Positions 1 through 5,215 of a DNA stretch of 5,871 nt are shown here, in pieces; the stretch's first letter is position 1, and each line of letters opens with the position of its first letter. The position numbers and the translations under genes are program-made. Under the pieces are notes generated by a model, which worked only from the letters and a program-made list of their open reading frames with translations, ran no database searches and was not told the origin of the DNA. The DNA is taken from NCBI GenBank assembly GCA_033577755.1, contig JAVQXV010000192.1, positions 1 to 5,871 on the forward strand, read 5' to 3'. The DNA comes from JANWXR01 sp033577755. GTDB lineage: Bacteria; Chloroflexota; Anaerolineae; Anaerolineales; UBA6663.

Positions 1-225
1 ATAACGCTTTCAACCGCGGAGCGCGCCGAGAACGCAGAGAAAAAAGAGAAAGGCTCTCCTGGCCAGAGTAGGGGTTGGTACACGGATGGCACGGATGAGC
101 ACGGATGGCGCAGGTTCTTCCTGCAAGAGTCCGTGTCTGTTCGTCCCATTGGTGCGCGCCTTTCCCGCCAAACCCGCCAGAGCCAAGAGTAAGTATCTCT
201 GCGCGCTCTGCGGTAAATCAAAGCG
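1..225. repeat. Decayed palindromic repeat region upstream of ccmE
   Basis: This gene-free stretch is built from short degenerate repeats. An 18-bp arm at 13-30 (beginning accgcgga) is the reverse complement of 197-214 (ending ctgcggt) at 16 of 18 positions. The match continues outward loosely as cgcttt (5-10) against aaagcg (220-225). Between the arms are a three-copy cacggatg cluster and, at about 129-147, a poor inverted counterpart (tccgtg, tcgtcc). The whole reads as a roughly 220-bp imperfect palindrome. Similar accgcagag and cacggatg strings are familiar to me from intergenic DNA of Chloroflexota and other environmental genomes, but that is recollection, not a search. There is no sign of a transposase gene. 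Function unknown. Confidence 0.55.
81..107 (+). repeat. Three direct copies of cacggatg
   Basis: The octamer cacggatg occurs exactly at 81-88, 90-97 and 100-107, so the period is 9 then 10 bases. It lies inside the larger inverted-repeat region. A reading frame open from 86 runs through these repeats into ccmE, but the repeats are non-coding in character and the real ccmE start is further downstream. Confidence 0.7.
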
Positions 226-267
226 GCGGGCTTATCCCGCACTGACGTTCAAGAGCGAAACTATCAA

Positions 268-273
268 AAGGAG
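268..273 (+). promoter_or_regulatory. Ribosome binding site fixing the ccmE start
   Basis: AAGGAG lies 13 bases before the ATG at 287. The spacer is longer than the usual 5-9 bases, so translation may be moderate. It is still the only good Shine-Dalgarno sequence near the point where CcmE homology begins. It supports the ATG at 287 over the upstream in-frame ATG at 86. A short inverted repeat (gcggg 226-230, cccgc 236-240) lies upstream in the leader. I saw no convincing -35/-10 pair for ccmE. Confidence 0.65.
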
Positions 274-286
274 TAGAAAACGGCCT

Positions 287-826
287 ATGACGCAGACAAC
301 GGTAACAAACAGACCCGTCATTCGTTCAATCAGCGCCGGGCGCTCCAAGTTCCTCATCGGCGGCCTGCTGGTGATCGGCGCGATCGCCTATCTCATCGTC
401 ACCACCATGCAGAGCACGGCACAATACTTCTACACCGTGGAGGAAATCAGGGCGAAGGGCAGCAGCATCGTCGGGCAGAACCTGCGCGCTTCCGGCGCAG
501 TGTTGGGCGACACCATCACCTACGATCCGGCTACGTTGACCATCACCTTCGAGATGGCGCACGTCACCGCCGATAATCGCGAGATCGAGGCGCAGGGCGG
601 GCTGGCGGCGGCGCTGCACAACGCCGTCTCCCGGCCGGATGCCCCGCGCCTCAAAGTTGTGTACGTCGGCCCCAAGCCGGACCTGTTACAACACGAAGCG
701 CAGGCCATCGTCACCGGCAAGCTCGGTGAAGACGGCGTTTTTTATGCCGACGAGCTGCTATTGAAGTGTCCGACGCGCTACGACGAAGCCGTGCCGAAGC
801 AGGCCGAAGGTGGTCCGGGCGGCTAA
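287..826 (+). CDS. ccmE: Cytochrome c-type heme chaperone CcmE, Cys-type (CXXXY)
   Basis: CcmE takes heme from the CcmABCD release complex, holds it covalently outside the membrane, and passes it to the CcmF/CcmH lyase. The predicted protein has 179 residues. It has a short basic N-terminus, one membrane anchor at about 21-42, then a compact beta-rich domain at about 48-160 consistent with the CcmE OB-fold (YTVEEI near its start, VTGKL and YADELLLK near its end). In the usual motif HXXXY, His carries heme. Here the motif is C161-P-T-R-Y165, the Cys variant known from archaea and Desulfovibrio. The tail is short, polar and Gly-rich. The start at 287 is preferred because it follows AAGGAG and leaves a normal-length CcmE; an upstream extension to 86 would translate repeat DNA. 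ccmF and ccmH lie on the same strand but are separated from it by the reversed nrfHA block. Identification is firm; heme binding through Cys161 is inferred from the family. Confidence 0.93.
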   Translation: MTQTTVTNRPVIRSISAGRSKFLIGGLLVIGAIAYLIVTTMQSTAQYFYTVEEIRAKGSSIVGQNLRASGAVLGDTITYDPATLTITFEMAHVTADNREIEAQGGLAAALHNAVSRPDAPRLKVVYVGPKPDLLQHEAQAIVTGKLGEDGVFYADELLLKCPTRYDEAVPKQAEGGPGG

Positions 827-844
827 AGAACCGTCATGAACCAC

Positions 845-879
845 AAAGAAAAACCGGGCGTAGTTGCGCCCGGTTTTTT
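845..879. terminator. Bidirectional intrinsic terminator between ccmE and nrfA
   Basis: A perfect 10-bp stem (851-860 with 867-876, core ccgggcg/cgcccgg) closes a 6-base loop. On the plus strand it runs into six T (874-879), a classic rho-independent terminator 24 bases after the ccmE stop. On the minus strand the A-rich run at 845-853 supplies the U-tract, so the same hairpin can end nrfA transcripts. The two genes converge on this site. Confidence 0.9.
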
Positions 880-897
880 GATTCCGGCATATCGGCG

Positions 898-2193
898 TCA
901 GTTGCCGCTCAGACCGGCGCCGGTCACCGCTTCCAGCGCCTTCAGCTGCGCCTGACGCGCCAGGTCGGTGGCGGCGGCCAGGATGCGCAGGGCCTCCTCG
1001 GGGTTGTGGAAGCCCATGCTGTTCTCGGCGGCGATGAAGTCCCAGCGCAGCTGCGCAGCGCGATGCAGCTGCTGCGCTTCGGCCAGCCGGGCGGCGTCCA
1101 CCTTCGGGTTCGCGGCGGCAGCCTTGATGGCGTCAATCGCGGCAACCAGCGCGTCTTCGGTCGCAATCATCGTGTCGTAGACCTGCTTCTGGATGATATT
1201 GACGCGGTCTACAACGTAGCCCACGCTGGTATGGCACGTGCCGCAGGCGGCCTCGGCGTTGAGCAGCGGGCTGCGCACGTTGTGGTCGGAGAACTTGGCC
1301 GCGCCATCGCGTTTGTAGGGCATGTGGCAGTCGGCGCAGGCGACGCCGGCGTTGTAGTGTGTGCTGCCGGCGACGAACAGTTCGTACTCCGGATGCTGCA
1401 TCTTGATCATGGGCGCCTTGCTCTCGGCGTGCTCCCAATCCTTGAACCCTAGATCGTTGTAGTACTTTTCGATCGCTTCGACGGTGAGTCCGTTGGCCCA
1501 GGGGAAGGTCAGATAGCGACCTTCGCCCTTGAAGTAATACTCGACGTGGCAGTTGGCGCAGACCACCGAGCGCATCTCCTGTCGAGTGAAGGTGGTCCAG
1601 TCCCGGCCCTGCGCCTTGAGCGCCTCATCGAGTGCCGGGTTGGTGACGACCAGCTTCATTGTCGTCGCCTCATGGCAGTTGGCGCAGCCGACGGGATTGT
1701 TGACCTGCTTGCCCAGTTCGGCAAAAGGCGTCTTGTAGAAGTCGGCCGGCCCCATGCTGGCCCAGAGCGCCGGGCTATCCGACGCTTTGCACGAATAGCA
1801 GGCGCCGGGCGACTTCTCGTTGATCCGTCCCGTTTCGCGCACGTCCACCAGGCTCATGGCGTGGCCGCGATCTTCAAGATAGCTTTTGCTGAACGGCATG
1901 CCGGCGAACAGCCGCACCAGGCGCGGGTCTGCCGCCAGCTTGTCGAAGTTCTCGGAACCGCCGAAATTGGTGCGTGTGTTATTGGTCTCGGTCAACTTCC
2001 AGGACGAATACTGGTTAGGGAAGTTGACGCCCCATTTGCTTGAGTCCGGCTCGTTGGCGGCGACGGCCAGCAGCTCCGGGATTCCGCGCGTGGGTGTGGC
2101 CGTGTTGCGGATGAAAAGGAATTGCCCGACGACCAGGGCCGTCAGCACGATAATCACCCCAACCAGAATCAGCACGGGAGTACGGTTTTTCAT
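898..2193 (-). CDS. nrfA: Pentaheme ammonia-forming cytochrome c nitrite reductase NrfA
   Basis: NrfA reduces nitrite to ammonium with six electrons and no free intermediates, on the outer face of the cytoplasmic membrane, as partner of NrfH. The 431-residue protein shows the five expected heme sites in order: C132-Y-S-C-K136 (the catalytic lysine-ligated heme), then CXXCH at 170-174, 212-216, 286-290 and 317-321. By family alignment the active-site residues are R109 (in EDRGH), Y219 (in HVEYY) and H267 (in KMQHPE). E218, K264 and Q266 match the ligands of the calcium-dependent class. The C-terminal part is helical, with the conserved GFHNPEE around 394-400. The N-terminus has a hydrophobic segment at about 7-28 with no clear signal-peptidase site, so the enzyme may stay anchored. 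The ATG follows GGAG by 5 bases. It lies 21 bp after nrfH, clearly an operon. The family is certain; the anchor and calcium class are inferred. Confidence 0.97.
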   Translation of the reverse strand: MKNRTPVLILVGVIIVLTALVVGQFLFIRNTATPTRGIPELLAVAANEPDSSKWGVNFPNQYSSWKLTETNNTRTNFGGSENFDKLAADPRLVRLFAGMPFSKSYLEDRGHAMSLVDVRETGRINEKSPGACYSCKASDSPALWASMGPADFYKTPFAELGKQVNNPVGCANCHEATTMKLVVTNPALDEALKAQGRDWTTFTRQEMRSVVCANCHVEYYFKGEGRYLTFPWANGLTVEAIEKYYNDLGFKDWEHAESKAPMIKMQHPEYELFVAGSTHYNAGVACADCHMPYKRDGAAKFSDHNVRSPLLNAEAACGTCHTSVGYVVDRVNIIQKQVYDTMIATEDALVAAIDAIKAAAANPKVDAARLAEAQQLHRAAQLRWDFIAAENSMGFHNPEEALRILAAATDLARQAQLKALEAVTGAGLSGN

Positions 2194-2214
2194 AGCAGCT
2201 CCATGAACGAAGGT

Positions 2215-2685
2215 TTATCGGCTCGTGTCCTGATATGGCAGGATGGAGATGCCGCGCTCGCCGTGCGCGACGCTACGATGACAATCCACGCAGTAACGGC
2301 CGGCGTCCATCTGCCCGTCGGCTACGGTGGCGACCGTTTCCGTGTGGCAGCGGATGCAGTTTTCCTGGATGATTTCGCGCGAAGACTCCTTAACACGAAT
2401 GTTGACCGGGTAGTTGCCCAGCGTGAATGCGCTAACGTGGTGGTAACCGGCTTCGGCCTTGACCAGATATTTGGGTATTAGGTCGTGAGGAGTATGGCAA
2501 TCGTTGCAGTCGGCCCATTGTTTGTGACCGCTGTGGAACCAGCCTTCGTAAGCGGCATCCATCACATGGCAGTTGTTGCAGGCCGTTGGGTCATTGCCCA
2601 GATAAACGGTGAAGTCACTAACGTACAGCCCGACTGCGGCCACAACGGCCAGCGAGACCAGACCGACGAGCACGGCTAGACGCAT
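2215..2685 (-). CDS. nrfH: Tetraheme quinol dehydrogenase NrfH (NapC/NirT family)
   Basis: NrfH oxidises menaquinol in the membrane and passes electrons to NrfA. The 156-residue product has one N-terminal membrane helix at about 3-23 and then four heme sites: CNNCH at 36-40, CNDCH at 60-64, CIRCH at 110-114 and CVDCH at 132-136. The first reads C-N-N-C-H-V-M; M42 corresponds to the methionine that ligates heme 1 in characterised NrfH. H141 in AHGERG is a likely distal ligand. The size is normal for the family. The ATG at 2685 is chosen because GGGAG stands 8 bases upstream; a TTG at 2700 is in frame but would place that Shine-Dalgarno inside the gene. It is the first gene of the nrfHA operon. 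No separate electron partner is visible, as expected for the NrfHA type rather than the NrfABCD type. Confidence 0.96.
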   Translation of the reverse strand: MRLAVLVGLVSLAVVAAVGLYVSDFTVYLGNDPTACNNCHVMDAAYEGWFHSGHKQWADCNDCHTPHDLIPKYLVKAEAGYHHVSAFTLGNYPVNIRVKESSREIIQENCIRCHTETVATVADGQMDAGRYCVDCHRSVAHGERGISILPYQDTSR

Positions 2686-2693
2686 GGTGTGAA

Positions 2694-2698
2694 CTCCC
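2694..2698 (-). promoter_or_regulatory. Ribosome binding site fixing the nrfH start
   Basis: On the minus strand GGGAG precedes the ATG at 2685 by 8 bases. This decides between that ATG and the in-frame TTG at 2700, which overlaps the upstream edge of the same site. Confidence 0.75.
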
Positions 2699-2716
2699 AA
2701 CTCCGGTGGAGCAACG

Positions 2717-2732
2717 CACTAGCACTCTAGTG
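2717..2732. promoter_or_regulatory. Small palindrome cactag-N4-ctagtg before nrfH
   Basis: A perfect 6-bp inverted repeat with a 4-base spacer lies 31 bp upstream of the nrfH ATG. It could be a leader hairpin or an operator half of the nrfHA control region. A 6-bp palindrome in an intergenic region of this length is not far from chance, so function is only a suggestion. Confidence 0.25.
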
Positions 2733-2751
2733 AAAGATGGCACAGCAAGAT

Positions 2752-2765
2752 ATGACGGCGGTCAT
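2752..2765. promoter_or_regulatory. Candidate operator ATGAC-N4-GTCAT upstream of nrfHA
   Basis: A perfect 5-4-5 palindrome lies about 66 bp upstream of the nrfH ATG. The geometry is that of CRP/FNR-superfamily sites (FNR: TTGAT-N4-ATCAA), which often control nitrite respiration, but the bases differ from FNR in the outer positions. A weak minus-strand -10 (TATCTT, 2752-2747) abuts it with no recognisable -35. If that -10 is real, a bound regulator would sit over the promoter core. Chance palindromes of this size are expected in the region. Confidence 0.3.
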
Positions 2766-2791
2766 GTGGCGCAGTTTCGAGCACATTCTCC

Positions 2792-2839
2792 TGCTTTTTG
2801 TCGAAAAGCAAAGTGATGTCTCACACTAATCCTATGTGA
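2792..2839. promoter_or_regulatory. Further inverted repeats in the nrfH-ccmF intergenic region
   Basis: Two structures lie together. One is a 7-bp inverted repeat, tgctttt (2792-2798) and aaaagca (2804-2810), with a 5-base loop. The other is a cluster of GTGA/TCAC half-sites: gtga at 2813-2816, tcaca at 2821-2825 and tgtga at 2835-2839. The half-sites resemble CRP-family recognition bases, but their spacings (4 and 9) do not fit the classical TGTGA-N6-TCACA arrangement. They could serve nrfHA, ccmF or neither. Confidence 0.2.
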
Positions 2840-2867
2840 CAATATCCATAAAATTCCGACATCGGCA

Positions 2868-2876
2868 GGATAAAAT
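2868..2876 (+). repeat. Left 9-bp target-site duplication GGATAAAAT
   Basis: GGATAAAAT ends exactly where the inverted-repeat element at 2877-2976 begins and is repeated exactly at 2977-2985. The match stops at both edges (the neighbouring bases differ), as expected for a duplication made by transposition. Confidence 0.8.
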
Positions 2877-2976
2877 GGGTGCATTCAGATTATTGGCCGC
2901 TCCTTCGACTGCGGCCCGCAGTTTCTGCGGGCCTTCGCTCAGGATGCGGCCCCAGCCAAAAAATAGAAATGCACTC
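2877..2976. mobile_element. 100-bp MITE-like palindromic element with TSD
   Basis: The element is exactly 100 bp and almost wholly self-complementary. Its ends are GGGTGCATT on the left and, read inward from the right, GAGTGCATT (8 of 9 identical). Inside, ggccgc and tcct (2895-2904) pair with agga and gcggcc (2941-2951) with one bulged T. At the centre a perfect 9-bp stem (2913-2921 with 2925-2933, ggcccgcag/ctgcgggcc) closes a TTT loop. Exact 9-bp direct repeats abut both ends. There is no coding capacity, so movement would need a transposase supplied in trans; 9-bp duplications occur with several DDE families such as IS4/IS50, IS1 and IS903-type elements. The parent family is not identified. 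It sits 78 bp before the ccmF start and could alter expression of ccmF or nrfHA. Confidence 0.82.
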
Positions 2977-2985
2977 GGATAAAAT
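2977..2985 (+). repeat. Right 9-bp target-site duplication GGATAAAAT
   Basis: This is an exact copy of 2868-2876 in the same orientation and begins immediately after the element's right end. Removing the element and one copy would restore a plausible ancestral intergenic sequence. Confidence 0.8.
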
Positions 2986-3015
2986 CTGCAAATGGCCTCT
3001 TCAGATGAAAACCGA

Positions 3016-3021
3016 TAGAAT
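3016..3021 (+). promoter_or_regulatory. Possible -10 box for ccmF
   Basis: TAGAAT matches TATAAT at five of six positions and lies 33 bases before the ccmF ATG. The hexamer 17 bases upstream (TGGCCT, 2993-2998) is a poor -35. The box falls just downstream of the MITE and its duplication, so the insertion could have displaced or supplied upstream promoter elements. Confidence 0.3.
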
Positions 3022-3054
3022 ATCTTTGCCCGCGCGGCCTCTTTAAGGACAACA

Positions 3055-5115
3055 ATGCTTGGAAACATCGGTTACTTCGCCCTGTTGCTCGCCCTGGTTT
3101 GCACACTGTATGCAGTGGTAATGGCCGGCCTGAGCGCCTGGAAGCGCCAGCCGGTGTGGCTCCTTAGCGCACGGCGCGCTGCCCTGCTAACCCTCCCTTT
3201 GCTCACGCTCAGCTCGCTGATGCTGATCACGTTGCTGGTCGGCGGCGATTACGGCGTGGAGTACGTCTACAGCGTTTCCAACCGCGAGATGCCTCTGTAT
3301 CTGAAAGTGACTGCCCTGTGGGGTGGGCAGGCGGGTAGCCTGTTGTTCTGGTCTTGGCTGATGTCGGCCTTCACCACTTCGGCCCTGTTGGGCCGCTGGG
3401 ACCGTGACCTCACCCTGATGCCCTACGTCATCGCCGTGATGATGGCGACGCTAGCCTTCTTCATCGGCCTGGTGGTTTTCTTCGAGAACCCGTTCGTCCG
3501 CTTCTGGCAGACGTTCGATGGCGTGACTACGGCCATGTGGCAGCCGGCCAACTCCTTACCGTTCACGCCTCCAAATGGGCGCGGCCTGAATCCGCTGCTG
3601 CGCCACCCCGGCATGATTATCCACCCGCCGATGCTTTATCTCGGCTTCGTCGGCTTCGTGGTGCCCTATGCCTTTGCTATCGGCGCGCTCATCACCCGGC
3701 GCGCGGACGATGAGTGGCTCAGGACGACGCGCCGCTGGACGGTAATCGGCTGGCTGTTCCTCTCGCTTGGCCTGATTCTGGGCGGGCGCTGGGCCTACGA
3801 CGTGCTGGGCTGGGGCGGATACTGGGGCTGGGACCCGGTGGAGAACGCGGCCCTGCTGCCCTGGCTCACCGGCACCGCCTTCATCCACTCGTCCATGATC
3901 CAGGAAAAGCGCGGCATGCTCAAACGCTGGAACATGGTGCTCATCATCCTGACCTACGCGCTGGTCATCTTCGGCACCTTCCTGACGCGCTCCGGCGTGC
4001 TCTCCTCCGTCCACTCCTTCGCCCAGAGCGCCATCGGCCCGTCGTTCTTCGTCTTCATCAGCGTCACCTTCCTCGGCTCGCTGATCCTGCTGGCCCGCGC
4101 CTGGGATCAGTTGAAGGATGACAATCTGCTGGATAGCCTGTTATCACGCGAGTCGGCTTTTCTGCTGAACAACCTGCTTTTCATGGGCATCACCGTCTCG
4201 GTCTTTTGGGGCACGGTCTTCCCGCTCATCTCTGAGGTGGTCACCGGGCAGAAGATCACCGTCGGGCCGCCGTTCTACAACCAGGTGACCGGCCCGCAAT
4301 TCGCCGCCCTGCTCCTTTTGATGGGCGTGGCCCCGCTGCTGGCGTGGCGCAAGGCTTCGGCCCGGCAGCTGGGCCGCTTGATGCTCATCCCGTTTGCGCT
4401 GTCGTTGGTAGTGGTCGCCGCGCTGGTTGTCTTCGGCATCACCAGCCCCGGCGCGTTGTTGGGCTTCTGGATCGTAGCTTTCGTCGCGCTGACGACGCTG
4501 CTGGAGTTCGTGCGCGGCGCGCAGGCGCGGATGAAGACCGGCGGCGAGAACGCTCTGACGGCGCTGACACGGCTGATCGCCCGCAACCAGCGCCGCTACG
4601 GGGGCTACATCATCCATCTCGGCGTGGTCGTCATGGCGCTCGGCATCATCGGCTCCACGCTCTTCCAGATCGAGACGCAGGGCCGCCTGAGCCAGGGCCA
4701 GCAACTGACGCTGGGCCGCTATGTGATGGTCTACGACGACCTGATCGCCTTCCGCGCCGAGGATGGCCGCGAGGTGCACCGCGCTACCGTCAGCGTCTAT
4801 CGCGACGGCCAGTTCCTGACCACGCTCCACCCGCGCCGCGACATCTACCTGCTCGAAGGCGGCGCTCAGCCGATGACCATCCCCGGCGTCCGCAGTTCGA
4901 TTGAGGACGACTTCTATGTGCTGCTGGTGGACTGGGAGCCGGTGGGCGTGGACGGTGCGACGTTCAAGCTCTATGTGAACCCGCTGGTCAACTGGGTCTG
5001 GGCCGGCGGTCTGGTGTTCATCCTGGGCACGCTGGTGGCCGTCTGGCCGAACGCGGCGGAGAGCCGCCGGGCGACGACCTTGCAGGTGGCCGCGGCCCGC
5101 GCCGCCGGAGATTGA
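3055..5115 (+). CDS. ccmF: Cytochrome c heme lyase subunit CcmF (CcmF/NrfE family)
   Basis: CcmF is the integral membrane core of the System I heme lyase; it accepts heme from CcmE and, with CcmH, attaches it to apocytochrome. The 686-residue protein has about 14-15 hydrophobic segments, the first at about 5-25 and the last at about 647-664. The WWD heme-handling loop is at about 253-271 (WGGYWGWD then PVENAALLPW). Four histidines expected as heme ligands by comparison with E. coli CcmF are H190 (IIHPP), H278 (FIHSS), H320 (SVHSF) and H521 (IIHLG). A large hydrophilic external domain occupies about 540-640. The length is slightly above the usual 630-660. The ATG follows AAGGA by 5 bases. It is transcribed divergently from nrfHA, with ccmH 100 bp downstream. 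NrfE, the paralogue dedicated to the NrfA CXXCK heme, belongs to the same family and cannot be excluded from sequence alone. Confidence 0.95.
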   Translation: MLGNIGYFALLLALVCTLYAVVMAGLSAWKRQPVWLLSARRAALLTLPLLTLSSLMLITLLVGGDYGVEYVYSVSNREMPLYLKVTALWGGQAGSLLFWSWLMSAFTTSALLGRWDRDLTLMPYVIAVMMATLAFFIGLVVFFENPFVRFWQTFDGVTTAMWQPANSLPFTPPNGRGLNPLLRHPGMIIHPPMLYLGFVGFVVPYAFAIGALITRRADDEWLRTTRRWTVIGWLFLSLGLILGGRWAYDVLGWGGYWGWDPVENAALLPWLTGTAFIHSSMIQEKRGMLKRWNMVLIILTYALVIFGTFLTRSGVLSSVHSFAQSAIGPSFFVFISVTFLGSLILLARAWDQLKDDNLLDSLLSRESAFLLNNLLFMGITVSVFWGTVFPLISEVVTGQKITVGPPFYNQVTGPQFAALLLLMGVAPLLAWRKASARQLGRLMLIPFALSLVVVAALVVFGITSPGALLGFWIVAFVALTTLLEFVRGAQARMKTGGENALTALTRLIARNQRRYGGYIIHLGVVVMALGIIGSTLFQIETQGRLSQGQQLTLGRYVMVYDDLIAFRAEDGREVHRATVSVYRDGQFLTTLHPRRDIYLLEGGAQPMTIPGVRSSIEDDFYVLLVDWEPVGVDGATFKLYVNPLVNWVWAGGLVFILGTLVAVWPNAAESRRATTLQVAAARAAGD

Positions 5116-5153
5116 GCCAACCACGGAAAGGCGCAACGCAAAAGGGACGCCGG

Positions 5154-5193
5154 AATTTGCGTCACTCCGCATCGAATTGCGCGAATTGGTGCG
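5154..5193 (+). repeat. Degenerate aattgcg repeats in the ccmF-ccmH gap
   Basis: The 100-bp gap between ccmF and ccmH contains three related strings: aatttgcg (5154-5161), gaattgcg (5174-5181) and gaattggtgcg (5183-5193). They look like a decayed intergenic repeat. I see no clear terminator or promoter in the gap, so ccmF and ccmH are probably cotranscribed. Confidence 0.4.
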
Positions 5194-5215
5194 AAAGCGG
5201 CCTTGACGGTGAAAC

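Noticed and set aside
86..286. N-terminal extension of ccmE from an ATG at 86
   Set aside because: The extra 67 codons translate the cacggatg repeats and an inverted-repeat arm, resemble no CcmE N-terminus, and would place a hydrophilic Cys-rich stretch before the membrane anchor. The ATG at 287 has AAGGAG upstream.
766..1452. 228-codon plus-strand ORF opposite nrfA
   Set aside because: It overlaps the end of ccmE out of frame, reads through the terminator hairpin and is the antisense shadow of nrfA heme motifs.
2686..2700. TTG start for nrfH at 2700
   Set aside because: It would put the GGGAG ribosome binding site inside the gene; the ATG at 2685 has correct spacing and gives a normal NrfH N-terminus.
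2821..2839. Classical CRP site
   Set aside because: The half-sites TCACA and TGTGA face the wrong way and are 9 bases apart, not TGTGA-N6-TCACA.
2913..2933. Central hairpin of the 100-bp element as an intrinsic terminator
   Set aside because: The stem is strong, but no T-tract follows it on either strand; it is better explained as the middle of the palindromic element.
2832..3068. 78-codon minus-strand ORF across the MITE
   Set aside because: It begins antisense within the ccmF start, runs through the palindromic element and resembles no protein family.
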